Source of the DNA: Pyropia haitanensis
Lineage: Eukaryota > Rhodophyta > Bangiophyceae > Bangiales > Bangiaceae
Direction of reading: 5' to 3'
Length of the DNA: 64,000 nt
Assembly: GCA_008729055.1 (NCBI GenBank)
Contig: SDUX01000004.1
Coordinates: 1,922,001-1,986,000, forward strand
Shown here: positions 22,040 to 32,135 of the stretch, piece after piece
Position numbering within the stretch: the stretch's first letter is position 1
How the letters are laid out: every line of letters starts with the position of its first letter
Notes under the pieces: model-generated
Seen by the model: only the letters and a program-made list of their open reading frames with translations
What the model was told of the DNA's origin: nothing
The model's database searches: none
Program-made: the position numbers and the translations under genes

Positions 22040-22528
22040 CTCGTGACGTGCCTCGTCGGCGACGCGGCGGCGCCGGCGTACCTCCTTGGCGGCACCGAGG
22101 CGGGGGAGCTGATCGTGTGGGACCGCCGCTACGCGGCGCCGCCGTCGGCGACGGCGGTGGGCGTGGGTTGCGGTGGTGGCGGTGGCGGCGGGCGGGGGGC
22201 GCCACTCGCGCGGACGCGCCTCCACGCGGGGCCGCTGTGGGAGGTGGCCCTATCCGCGGCGGGCACCGCCGTCACCGCCGGCGAGGACGGCCTGGTGTAC
22301 GCGGTGGACTTTGCGGCCGCCTCCCGGGCGGGGGTGCTCGGCGGCGGCGGCGGCGGCGGCGGCGCGGGCGGCGGCGGCGTGTGGGAGGCGGCGGTCTCGT
22401 CGCGCCACGTGCGGCTGCTCGCTGGGGGGCGGCTCGGCGTGAACAGCGTGGACGTGCACGGCGGGAGCGGGCTGCTCGCGTGGTGTGGTGACGGGGGGGG
22501 GCTCGCGGTCAGTGCCGAGGGGCTCTGA
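21100..22528 (+). CDS. NUP43: Nup43-like WD40 nucleoporin with poly-Gly insertions
   Basis: Nup43 is a beta-propeller subunit of the Nup107-160 (Y) complex. The N-terminal blade reads PLSRVRWLPPTPAWG...AVLAVGTAAGD, as in Nup43 (SKTRWRP...FATGS). Later blades read LLGGTEAGELIVWDRRY, HAGPLWEVALSAAGTAVTAGEDG and, at the end, GRLGVNSVDVHGG...LAWCGDGGGLAV, matching the family's SVNTLDV C-terminus. Poly-Gly stretches sit in the loops between blades. The frame changes at least three times, each at a G or C run (for example 21220-21246, 21502-21523 and 21627-21640), which suggests miscounted homopolymers. The start at 21100 is the only suitable ATG, but the first 50 residues are low complexity. Confidence 0.7.
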
Positions 22529-22943
22529 CGGGGGGGGGGGGTCGGGGTGGCAGCCTATAGGGTTGGCGCCGCTGACGGTGGTGGCGCTGGGAGGGGCGGC
22601 GCCGCGGCGTCGGGAGGGCGGCGCCGCGACGTTGGGAGGCGGGTGCCGCGGCGGTGGGAGCGGCGCCCGCCGCAGCGCCGCGACCACGCACGGGGTGGGT
22701 GGCCGCGACGCGGCGGCCGTACCGGGCCGCCGCCCGCTGGGCGGGTACGCCCGCGCCCGGCGGCGTGCGCCGGTCGGCCGCGTCGAGGACCAAGCAACAA
22801 CAGCAACCGCCCACAGGCAGCGGCAGCAGTCTGTGCCGCGCGTGCGGCCGCGCAGCGCTGGGTGCCGGCCCGCAGGTAGAAACCCCCCCCCCCCCCCCCC
22901 CCCCCCCCACCCCCCCCCCTCCCGCCACCTCGTTGGGACACAG
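22529..22943. other. Tail-to-tail spacer with C tracts
   Basis: This lies between Nup43 and the convergent GGxxxVAxxLG gene. C-runs of about 28 and 9 bases occur at 22880-22918. No gene was recognised; the exact stop of the minus-strand gene is uncertain because of these runs. Confidence 0.45.
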
Positions 22944-23425
22944 CTACCCGTCGCGCCCGTCCCGGCGGCGGCGCCTCCCCTTCCCCCCCCCCCCGGCGGC
23001 TTGCGCTCCCGCGGCGGCAGCGGCCGGGCCGCCGCCACCCCCAGCGGCGCCATCAGCCCCAGCCGCCGCGCGACGGCCTCCCCCCCCCCAGCCGCGCCAC
23101 CGCGCCCGCGACGCCGACGCCCAGCCGGTCGGGCGGCGGCAGCGCGAGCGCGCCGCCGCGCGCGTCGCGCGCGGCGGCGGCGGCGGCGAGCACCGCCGCG
23201 GCGAGCGGCGGGCCCAGCGGGCCCATCCGCAGCGCCCGGCCGGGGGCGGGCGTAAAGGGCGGCGCCACGCCCAGCCGCGCCGCGACCGCCGCGCCGCCGC
23301 CGTGCTTGCGGATGAGCGCCGCGAGGCGGGGGTGCGCGGCGGTGAGGTGCACGAGGGGGGGGAGCGCCGCCGCCGCCGCCGCCGCCGCGGACGCGAGGTA
23401 CCAGTCCACCGCCGCGGCTTCGGCG

Positions 23426-23457
<32 letters not shown>

Positions 23458-23491
23458 GTCGGCGGCGGCCGCGTCGGTGGGCGTGTGCGTC

Positions 23492-23522
<31 letters not shown>

Positions 23523-23919
23523 GGGGAGGCGGCGGCGGCGGGCGCCCCCCCGCCGGCACGCCGACCGCGTCGCCGACGGCGGCGACCAGCTCGGCCATCT
23601 CCGCCGCCGCCCGCCAGTCGCGGGCGGCGACGAGCCCCGCGGCGGCGGCGACCTCTGCCGGCCCGCCCGCCCGCCACACCGCCGCCGCCACGTCCCGCCG
23701 GCCCGCCGCGATGAGCGCGGCGCCACCGGGGAGGACGCCGGGGCAGACGCCCGCGGCGGCGCCGCGGGCGGTCGCCGCCAGCGCCGCCACCTCCGCCGCG
23801 ATGTGCGCGGCGGACGTGAGCGCGCCGTGCGCGCCCCGGGGGGGGGACCGCCGCCGCCGCCGCCGCCGCCGCACCGGTCGCGGAGGGGCGGGCGGCGGGG
23901 CCGCCCCACCGGCCGTGGC

Positions 23920-23966
<47 letters not shown>

Positions 23967-24682
23967 GCGACGGCCGCGGTGGCGGCCGGCGCGGCGGGAA
24001 TGGGCGCGCCCAGCCGAGCGCGGCGGCGACCGCCGCCCACCCCCCCGCTCGCTCCACCGCCTTGGCCACCGCCCCGCCGCCCGTCGCGCGGAGCACCGCG
24101 TCGGTGGGGAGGGTGCGGGGGGGAGGCCCGCCGCGGCCAGGTGGGCGGTCAGCCGTGGCTCCAGCGCCGCCGCCGCCGCCGCCGTCGCCGCCGCCGCCGC
24201 CGTCGCCGACGTCGCTGCCGCCGCCGGGCGGTCGCCGGGGGGGTCGTGGGGGGGGCCGCGGAGGTGGCAGCCACCGCCGGCAGCGGGGAGGGGGGGGGGG
24301 GGGGGGGGGGAAGCGTGCCGCCGCCGCCGCTGCCGCCGCCGCCCGTGGTACCCGGGGGGGGGGAGGACGCCGCGCCCGCCGGGGCGGCCGAGGAGGGGGC
24401 CGCCGCGCCGCCCGCGCCCGCGCCCGCGGCGGCGGCGGCAGCGGCGTCGGCGGCGGCGGCGGCGGCCGCGGCGGCCGCGGCGGCCGCGGCGGGGGGACGG
24501 CCACGGCGGCGACGGGGGAGCGCCGCCGCCGCGGCGGCGCGCCGCGCCGCCGCGAGCGGCGGCGCGCCGCGCGGCGGCGGCGGGGCGGCGGGCGGCGGCG
24601 GCGGCCGCCGCCGCCGCGGCGGCGGCCAGGCCGCCGCGGCGTGCGGGCGGAGCGGCGCGGGGGGTGGGAGGAAGGCGGCCAT
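22944..24682 (-). CDS. Protein with GGxxxVAxxLG helical repeats, probably organelle-targeted
   Basis: The ATG at 24682 starts MAAFLPPPAPLRPHAAAAWP, an Arg/Pro/Ala-rich leader typical of organelle targeting. At least four repeats share a hydrophobic helix followed by GG...VA..LG: AVERAGGWAAVAAALGW, AVWRAGGPAEVAAAAGL, LIRKHGGGAAVAARLGV and AVARLGGGEAVARRLGL. The last is completed only across the C8 run at 23081-23088. Ala-rich spacers separate the units. I recall such repeats from plant and algal proteins but cannot name the family with certainty. Several frame changes at G/C runs prevent a single-frame model; the C-terminal stop is approximate. Confidence 0.45.
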
Positions 24683-25082
24683 GGTTGGGGGTGGTGGGGG
24701 GGGGGGGGGGGGGTGGGGAAGGGACGGAGGGGGTGGGGGGGGGGGGGGGCAGACGGAGGGCGAGGGGGGGGGGCGGGGGGGGGCGTGCGCCGCGGCGCTC
24801 GCCGCGGCCGTGGACCGGCCGGCGGCGGTGGGGCGGGGGCGGTGGTGCGGGCGGGGGGCCGCGCGGCAGCCACACGGATCCCCCAACGACGCCACCCGCG
24901 GCGGGCGGATCACCCGCGACGCGCGGGCAGTCCTGGCCGCCGTTTTTTCGTGGCCACGCGGCACCGGCCGACCGCCGCTGCGCGACGGCGCGCGCGGCGC
25001 GGCGCGGGCCGCCGGCCGGGGTCGCGCGGCCGCACGGGCCGGGGTGGGCCCGCCCGCCGGCCGCGGCGCGCGCCACCGCACT
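24683..25082. other. G-rich upstream region ending at a sharp composition boundary
   Basis: G-runs dominate 24690-24790, followed by GC-rich sequence to 25080. At about 25082 the sequence switches abruptly to A/T-rich (CTTTTTGAAAATGCAC). No gene was recognised. Confidence 0.5.
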
Positions 25083-25792
25083 TTTTGAAAATGCACAAAA
25101 AATATCCGCAGAAATGTGTGCTTAGACATAGTGGCTGTGGACATCACTGGATGTTAAAATACCACGCTAAAGGACATCATCTTGGTCATATGATGAGGCC
25201 AAGCCAGAAACCTCCTGCACTTCTTTTCGCCACAGAAGTGTTTATTTCTTGTGCCCATATGTTCGTGCGTCCGGCCACCTGTTCACTTCTTCTGTTTGTG
25301 GGAGGTCTGCACATTAAGCCAAAATATATGTTATGAAGTCCTGTCACAGGCATGACAAGCTCTAGGCGTCACATGTTTGGAAAGTCATTCATAAAGCATC
25401 TGAGATCTCCCGCTCGCACCCTATAGTTGCTTTAGTTCGCCTGTTCTTGTCCTGCTCTGCGCCACGGTCACACAAACGGAGCCGCACGCGGTTGCCCTCA
25501 CACGCTTAACCCCCACACGCGCCATGGTTAGGACCCTCGTGAGAACTCCCGCATGTCCTTGTATACACGTGAAGGTGAGGCTAAACAGGTGCATTCAGCG
25601 CCAAGTACACCACGCTCGTCAGTGGTTTCCCACCGCGCTGCTTCGCCATGCCGTCATGTTGCGCGGGCAAGTTGGAGACGGTCACATCGCGAGTGATCGG
25701 CACTGCGTCCGCTTCATACATTCTTCTGAAAGGTCACACACAAAACAGCAGACAAGTCCCAGCATAGATGTCCACCTCAAAACGTACAGACG

Positions 25793-26380
25793 TCAGAACG
25801 ATGTTGCAGAACGCAGAAAGCACAAGCGCCACCATAGGGGCGCTCCACATGCGACGACTTGAGCGTTCTCAGGAATATCACGGAATGCGCATCCCCGGGG
25901 GTGCCATAAGGACGAGTCTCTCAAGCCCCTCGACTTACCACTGAACATGTCGCACGCAAGCACAAGATGGCCATCGTGGTCAATCACAAACGAGAGAAGG
26001 CAATGGAAGAAGCGTGGTAGTGTTAGCAACCGGTGTAGCACCCGACTCCGAGCCGGGAGGCGTCGTCGAGAAGCGCACTTCCACGTCGTACGCATTGTCT
26101 CTGAGCAAGTGTCAATGCGACCTCTGTCGCTCTGAGCTCCGGCCCGTCTCGGAAACGTACCGATCACTTCCAATGGTCGTACGGCAAGGCAACCATAGAT
26201 GAGGAAGAGGGAGACGGTGCATCCCAAAGATCTGCACACGAAAGCAGCGAGGTAATAGCGCAGGTCAGGAGATGTTGGAGTGACTCCAAGCTGGGATGGG
26301 CTGCCAGGAACTTCACCGGAGAGTGTCATCCAGGAACGAAACAGGGATACAGGTTGTAAAAAGAGCGCGTGCATACGCAT
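25793..26380 (-). CDS. Hypothetical ORF in the low-GC island
   Basis: This open frame of 195 codons contains FFHCLLSFVIDHDGHLVLACDMFSG, which looks protein-like rather than random. It has no recognised domain. It could be a terminal exon of a larger minus-strand gene; the sequence upstream to 27000 is also partly open in a different frame. The rest of 25083-26953 shows nothing I can name. Confidence 0.2.
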   Translation of the reverse strand: MRMHALFLQPVSLFRSWMTLSGEVPGSPSQLGVTPTSPDLRYYLAAFVCRSLGCTVSLFLIYGCLAVRPLEVIGTFPRRAGAQSDRGRIDTCSETMRTTWKCASRRRLPARSRVLHRLLTLPRFFHCLLSFVIDHDGHLVLACDMFSGKSRGLRDSSLWHPRGCAFRDIPENAQVVACGAPLWWRLCFLRSATSF

Positions 26381-26953
26381 AAGAACGGACTCTGCAGCTC
26401 GAGATCGTCGACGGCGTGCTCTCTAGAGTGAACACCGTCGCGTTCAGACATCCATGCATGTCGGAAAAAATGTCTCTTGCGACGCACAAGCAATGCACAT
26501 GTCTACAGGAGAAATCCACGTGAGGCGCGCTCGACGAAAGAATGCCAGCTCTTGACCATTTGTCACGGTACATTTCCACACGTATGTGCAGTGCAATTCT
26601 TCCAAAGAGACTACGGAATTGTCCTCTTCTCCGGGATGCTTGCTCTCTGTCATGCCAGGCCCGCTCGTTCGGGGCACGTCTCTTTGTCAATCGGAGCGTC
26701 GTGTGTTGGCACAGTCGGACGTTGGCGAACAGAGTACGGTCGTTCTGGCGCTGCTTTTGCTTCGAGGTTCGTGACACCGACACTGTCCTGGTTTGCATGC
26801 GCACGCTTCCTGTGTACACCCGGTGTGTGGAGTGGGATGCTGGTGCACTTGCTGACGGCCTCGTGCACGCCTGCTCTTTGATGTTGTACTTCTGTTTCTG
26901 GCTCCTCCATGTGGCGCAGTGCAGGTGGCCACAGCACGAACAGCACTGCGCCC

Positions 26954-28093
26954 ATGGCAACCGAGGTCGTGTCATCGGAGGGTCCAGGAGCACCGTCGGC
27001 TTGTGGTCCGCCACGCGCGCCCGTAAGCGGTACCCCTACTGCACCGGTTCCGGCGCCGCCGGCGCCTGTGGCGGCCGACCCGTCCGTGCACGGAACCCAG
27101 TCCCTGCTGCATACGGGCGGGAACTTGGCGGGCGACACGCGGCTGCCTCCATCCAGTGGACCGAATGGGCAAGCACCGGCAATGCCTTCGGCGGCTCCTG
27201 TGGTTGCCAGGAAGGTACGGCGCACTGTTCGGGTGTCCGATTTTGACCGCCTGACCATTAAGGTAGAGCATATGGCGAGCGAGGCGGCAAGGACTATCGC
27301 ACAAGTTGAGGCCATTGAAGAAGAGCTGGTAAGGAGCCGCCGTGTCCGCCTCGGTGTTGATGTCTTGCAAGCAGTTGCCCGCCAGGAGCTGTATCCGTGT
27401 GGTCGTGCGCTGCAGCGCGTACTGGGACAGCGGCTATTGGAGCGGCTGAAGTCAACTCCCGCACGGCCAAGCGTACGCGGACACGGTGTGCAAGGGCGGG
27501 CTGCTCAGGAGCAGGTAGCCATCACGTTCGACGTTCCTTTCACGCGGACTGGCCTCGACGAGTTTGTAAGCATGCAACGTCTGTCGTACTCTCCTCGAGA
27601 AGGTCGCCGAGTGACTCGGCCCGTGCGAGCCGTGCACTTTTCTGGAGCCGTGGCCCTTCTGCGTGCTCTGGACCTTTTGGGATCTGGCGACCCTCTGCTT
27701 CTGTTGTGTCGCACCTTCACAAGGGTGGATCAGTCGAAGCCCGCTCGTCCGCTGATTGAACGTTTTGTTGATGAGGACGGGTCGTTGTTCTACATTCTCA
27801 GTCGCGACGTGGCGTCTGGGCAGGTCGTCGTTGCTGTCCGGGAGTCGGAGACGTACGATGTTCGCCGACAGGCGTTCAAGGACCCCCTAGTGCAGAAGAG
27901 CGTGTCGCTGAGCAGTCTTCCTGGTTTGAGTGAAGGCTGCCCTTGTTTTTTGTCGTGGCGCGAGTCCATATCCAGTAGTGCGATGGAGTGGGAAGGGGCC
28001 GATGCCTGCGGGTCTGTGTCGCTTAGTCTTCCATGTTGCACGTTTGAGCATCTGCCGGCAGATGTGGCCGCACTCGTTAGCGCGATGGTGTAA
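26954..28093 (+). CDS. Hypothetical 379-residue protein
   Basis: The ATG at 26954 lies in a good context (CCCATGG) and is preferred over an earlier in-frame start. A Pro/Ala-rich N-terminus is followed by a basic stretch (ARKVRRTVRVSDFDRL), a helical, probably coiled region (SEAARTIAQVEAIEEELVRSRRVRLG), and a folded C-terminal half (VAITFDVPFTRTGLDEFV, AVALLRALDLLGSGDPLLLL, FVDEDGSLFYILSRD). I do not recognise the family. It lies in the island next to the transposase-like ORFs and is transcribed away from them. It could be an accessory protein of the element. Confidence 0.5.
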   Translation: MATEVVSSEGPGAPSACGPPRAPVSGTPTAPVPAPPAPVAADPSVHGTQSLLHTGGNLAGDTRLPPSSGPNGQAPAMPSAAPVVARKVRRTVRVSDFDRLTIKVEHMASEAARTIAQVEAIEEELVRSRRVRLGVDVLQAVARQELYPCGRALQRVLGQRLLERLKSTPARPSVRGHGVQGRAAQEQVAITFDVPFTRTGLDEFVSMQRLSYSPREGRRVTRPVRAVHFSGAVALLRALDLLGSGDPLLLLCRTFTRVDQSKPARPLIERFVDEDGSLFYILSRDVASGQVVVAVRESETYDVRRQAFKDPLVQKSVSLSSLPGLSEGCPCFLSWRESISSSAMEWEGADACGSVSLSLPCCTFEHLPADVAALVSAMV

Positions 28094-28731
28094 CTGTGAC
28101 TGGAGTAGCCGCATGTTGGGCTTGCGGTCCTTCTCGCATCGGCATGAGCCCGGACGTCTGTGGAAGCGCGTGATGGACGCTCTCTGGTGGGCGACGAATG
28201 GCATTTGCGACCGCTTCATGAGTCCGGCAGACAGAACAGTGCGACGTTGTCGGACTAAGTGGCGTCTGCGGTGTCCCGAACGTTTGTCTGTGCACCAGTG
28301 CTGCACGTCGGCACAGAGAGCAGACTGTCTTTTAGGCGGAGTGTTTGCAATACGTCGTGCAGACATCCACCGTTGTTCAGTCGTATTGACGGACAGTCCA
28401 TCCATGTCGGTGCGTCGTGGTGCCGTACTATAATGCGCTTTGTTCGTGTTGTGGTTGCGCATTGCCGTGCGACAGAACCTTGTGGCGGAAAAAGCCCAGC
28501 GCAGGGGCAACCGTCTGACATGGAACGGTCCAAACGCCCACATGGGGAGATGTCCATGAGGAACCAGGAACGAGGACCGGCACCGTCGTTCTCTCAGCGC
28601 AGCCAATGTACGTCACCAACGTATGAGTACTCCGGTCCATCGGGTTCTTTCTAAAGCAACTCGCAGCGACAGTAGGTATCGGACCATGGAGTGTAAGCCG
28701 TACGTAGGGCGCAGCCTGCGGTTTGCGTTTA
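28094..28731. other. Island spacer, no gene seen
   Basis: Both strands have moderate open frames, but none has recognisable content. It separates the 379-residue gene and the convergent C2H2 gene. Confidence 0.4.
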
Positions 28732-29442
28732 CTACACGGAGTGTCCTATTGAGTGACACATGTGGTAGTGTGCCTGCCTGTTGCTTCTTGTCGAAAAGCG
28801 CTGTTCGCAAATGATGCACGTGAAGGCAGCAGCTTCATGGTTGTCGTTGCGGGATGACCGCGCTCTCCGCTTCCTCCGTCGCACCAGCTCGGTCTTTTGG
28901 TGGGCAGCACTCGTCCGGATGTCCCTCGCACCGGCGTGGACCGGGGCGCACTCCACGGCGCACCGGACTACCTGTGCGCCCATACCAGACGTTCCTTGAA
29001 ACAAGTCACTAGTGGTGTCCACGTACTGCGCAGGTGCCATCGTCGGAGTGGTACGCGGAGCATCGTGTCTCCTGTGCTTGCCGCCGCGGTCGCAGGAGTC
29101 CGCTTCAACCACAGCACCAAACCCTCCGCAGGAGTTTGCATGCGGGCGCTTGCATCCGGAGCGTGCAAACGCCATGGAGGCCTGCGGCGCAGACGCGGGC
29201 CGTGCAGGGGCGCGACGATCACCGCCGTCCGTTTCGTCTCCCTCGTTGGATGGTATACCCGAGACGATCTGCTCTTGGCGGTGCGGGATGGCCCGAGGCA
29301 AAGTACTATCTTGGTGCTCGGTCGGCGGAAGCGCACTCGAAAAATCCGCCGGCAACGGACGAGACGACGAGGAGGTCGGCAGAGACGCCGCTGTTTCCCC
29401 CAATGAAGTCGCGGAAGGTTTTCCGTTGTTCATCTCTGCCAT
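28732..29442 (-). CDS. C2H2 zinc-finger protein, 236 residues
   Basis: The ATG at 29442 gives MAEMNNGKPSATSLGE. Most of the protein is Ser/Pro/Ala-rich and probably disordered. Near the C-terminus a basic cluster (RRRKRRARSSRN) precedes a single classical finger, FTCIICEQRFSTRSNRQAHYH with the last His six residues on, so C-x2-C-x12-H with a suitable second His. One finger plus a basic patch suggests DNA binding. It lies just downstream of the transposase C-terminal ORF on the same strand and may be part of the same unit. The function in transposition is inference. Confidence 0.55.
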   Translation of the reverse strand: MAEMNNGKPSATSLGETAASLPTSSSSRPLPADFSSALPPTEHQDSTLPRAIPHRQEQIVSGIPSNEGDETDGGDRRAPARPASAPQASMAFARSGCKRPHANSCGGFGAVVEADSCDRGGKHRRHDAPRTTPTMAPAQYVDTTSDLFQGTSGMGAQVVRCAVECAPVHAGARDIRTSAAHQKTELVRRRKRRARSSRNDNHEAAAFTCIICEQRFSTRSNRQAHYHMCHSIGHSV

Positions 29443-29952
29443 AGTACACGGTACCTTCCAGAGGCCGTGGCATAAGGGATCGTTGGTGGGGCGATGAGAG
29501 AGGTGGTGCACACGTCGGAGTGCAACAGTCAGTGTAGGGACGAAGCCGATGTGTGGGACCGCACATCAGATGGAGATTGACAGCACGCTCACGGCCTCGT
29601 TTTATTGAAGTCCAAATTATCGTCCGACAAAAAGACGGACGCGGTTCAAAGTGTCATATCCGTTGTAAGTGTTGTACGGACGTCCCCTCTGTTGTGCGCT
29701 GTTGCGTCCGGCGGTCAGCAGTGTAGGTCGCAAAGTCGAGGTCCTCAGGTATGATAGCGGCCGATGGTGCACGTCGGGCTTTGTTCCTCAGACTGAAAAA
29801 CCGCAGTCGTACCGCATCGAGGACGACTGATGAGACGTGGTCCCGTTACTCGGCGTACGCACAGTTGGAGCTGTTTCCTGGTCACCATACAGACAGCAAC
29901 GAATATTCTGCTGCTCCCGTGCAGGCACGAGAGTGATGGTTTATCACATTTG
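29443..29952. other. Short island spacer
   Basis: This lies between the C2H2 ORF and the stop of the transposase C-terminal ORF, both on the minus strand. No feature was recognised. Confidence 0.4.
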
Positions 29953-31410
29953 TCAGCCGCTGCGTGCCGGGTACCCAGTCTCACGGCCGAGAACTTGCCA
30001 CCTGTTACTCGCCGTGTGTGCCACAGCCGTGGCCGAAGTCCCACACGCATGTTCGCAGTCATGGAGCAGCAGCGCACGCCGCGCCGTTTTGAGGGGAAGG
30101 TACAGGTAGCGAGAATGGTCAACCACCCAGTGTGTGCCGTCTGCCGCCAGAAGCAGGGGGTGAACGACTGCAGCCGCTTGACCTGCTCTAGTAGTGAAAA
30201 GCTGCATCACTTGGAAGTATGCTGGGCGGCTGTCCAACCGTCGCGCGTCGACTCCGTGCGCCACTCGCACCGCCACACCTGACAGCCCTGGACACGTCAG
30301 CACGCGCACAGCATCGCCCAGGGCCAGTCGCGCTCCGTCCCTCCGAGTAGCACGGGTCCGCCACGAGATCGCAAAGCCAGTTCCGCAACGTGCTTCAGCA
30401 ATCTGAACAGCGGCAGCTGGTAGGTGTTCGGCTGGTATCATGGCGCCAGAGCATCGCCAGTCCTCCGCTGGCCTCGAACACAGACGAGGCGCCCGATCAA
30501 GACATGCGCGGATACCAGCGTGCGCAAGCCAATGGTCCGGAATAGAAAAGAACGCGTTGTCCATACGGATGCGCCCCGCGAGCTCCGACTGCACGTAACG
30601 CGACATCGCGCGTGAAGCGTCGTCATGGCCGTTCCCCGACACCACGGCGCGTTTCAGCTGCTGGTGTGCGTTCTCAAACAGAAGCTCTTGTGCGTGTCGT
30701 ACATGTAGCAGCGCTGGGATGACGTGGTCCACCAGCTCCCGAAGACGATGAAGGTTTGGAACGTCCAGACTAAAGCCAAACGCGGCCATGTCATCTCGTA
30801 AGCAAGCTGCGCGCACATGCGAAAAGAAATCCTCCGCAAGTTCTTGTATGTGTGCAACGGTCGCTCTTGCCCGGCAGGCCGGCAATCCGTCCAAATCGAC
30901 ACGCGGACAGTAGTAGGCAGCGCGTACCATGTCGGTGAAAGAGTCAATAATGCGCATGACGCGGAGCATAACGGTCAAAACGCCTGGGGGTCCCGGGTTC
31001 GCGCTCCTCAACGTTCGCCGAAGAACGACAGCAAACACCGTCATAGTAGCTGCCCACTCGGAGATACCAAGCGCAATGATAGAGTCGCGTTTCACGTTGT
31101 ACACCGCAGTCACTGGGAAGTGGCTCTGTGCGAGAGCCTCTCGTAAAGATACTCCCACGCGGCGGCGCTGGGCGACCGAGAGAATGCGGAACGTGGCCGT
31201 CACCAGGCGTTTCGTCAGTCCGTGAAAAATGAGATGGTCAGGAGCGACCATGGCGCTGCGGTGGCCGTCAAACATGCCCCGCGGCAGTTGTCGTGCCCAG
31301 AGATGAAGCACGCTCCGATCCGAATTACGTCGCAAACCCAACAGCTGCAGTCCCCGCAACAAACGGGCACGTTCCGCTGGGTCGGCGTGGACGGGAGCAA
31401 TTTCCGACAT
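29953..31410 (-). CDS. TNP2-type DDE transposase, C-terminal part
   Basis: The frame is open from 31521, and the first ATG is at 31410 (MSEIAPVHADPAER). PDHLIFHGLTKRLV corresponds to the D-x-(L/F)-H-x-(L)-x-K segment of TNP2/CACTA-like transposases. The stretch HRLRELVDHVIPALLHVRHAQELLFENAHQQLKRAV matches the H..LE..........FE..H..LK region. The C-terminus (HWVVDHSRYLYLPLKTARR...LHDCEHAC) resembles the tail of such proteins. The matching N-terminal half is 36849-38660 on the same strand. The open frame upstream of 31410 suggests the exon may extend to a splice site near 31520. It is probably inactive unless the parts are joined. Confidence 0.55.
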   Translation of the reverse strand: MSEIAPVHADPAERARLLRGLQLLGLRRNSDRSVLHLWARQLPRGMFDGHRSAMVAPDHLIFHGLTKRLVTATFRILSVAQRRRVGVSLREALAQSHFPVTAVYNVKRDSIIALGISEWAATMTVFAVVLRRTLRSANPGPPGVLTVMLRVMRIIDSFTDMVRAAYYCPRVDLDGLPACRARATVAHIQELAEDFFSHVRAACLRDDMAAFGFSLDVPNLHRLRELVDHVIPALLHVRHAQELLFENAHQQLKRAVVSGNGHDDASRAMSRYVQSELAGRIRMDNAFFSIPDHWLAHAGIRACLDRAPRLCSRPAEDWRCSGAMIPAEHLPAAAVQIAEARCGTGFAISWRTRATRRDGARLALGDAVRVLTCPGLSGVAVRVAHGVDARRLDSRPAYFQVMQLFTTRAGQAAAVVHPLLLAADGTHWVVDHSRYLYLPLKTARRALLLHDCEHACGTSATAVAHTASNRWQVLGRETGYPARSG

Positions 31411-31521
31411 GCCACCCACAACACGTGTGTCTCCGGGCGTGCGGGTGGTTGAGGCACACAATGTAATAACGTTGACGATGGTCAGCACCGGCGCTGCTAC
31501 AGCCGCGGTCGTGCACGCCAC

Positions 31522-32135
31522 AAACCTGGGTGTCGAAAGCGGTTCATCGTTGCAGGGATGAACGTGAGCTCAATTACGAGAGAAAGATAAGAATACACCA
31601 GGTGAAGTGCTTAAATGTTTTGCGCAAAAAGTTATACACTTGATATAAGACCATAAACAAATGCGTACCCGTACTTAATTTGTTGAAAGATGTTATCCTG
31701 ATGTCAGATTCTTTGTTACGTGTGTGTCGTCCTTGTATGCAACGCCGTCTCCATTCTTGTTGCTTCTGGGTTGCTTTCCCGCCATCAGTATCTTGTTGTG
31801 CCCGCCCAGTGCCGTTCGCGGTTCCCCCGCCCAATTCCGGGGGAGGTGTCGCAAGGACAGTGGATGCGTCGCTGCAACGGTCGCGGTGCTCCAGCTGGCG
31901 ACGCAACGCAACGGCCCGCCCGTACTGCGCTGACCTGCGAACCGGTCTGCTTGCGGTGTGTCGTGGGAGGTACGCCGTGTCTCCGACTGCTGATGGCGGG
32001 CGTCTGCTGGCCGTCGGTCGGTTGCGCCAATCTCCTCCCAGGCTGGGTGGGTGACGGTTGCCGGGCAGAGGACGAGAACTACCGCGGCAGGAGGTGAATA
32101 AGAGGGGGCGGTGAGTCCGCGTCCGTTGGTGCGCC
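31522..32135. other. AT-richer spacer in the island
   Basis: Bases 31560-31700 are among the most A/T-rich of the window (AAAGTTATACACTTGATATAAG). This may be the 5' region of the 32136 gene, or intron or transposon-border sequence next to the transposase exon. No inverted repeat with the 36.6-36.8 kb side was seen. Confidence 0.4.

Noticed and set aside
25076..25100. CACTT at 25079 as a CACTA-type left end
   Set aside because: No matching AAGTG-type inverted end or target duplication was found on the right side of the island.
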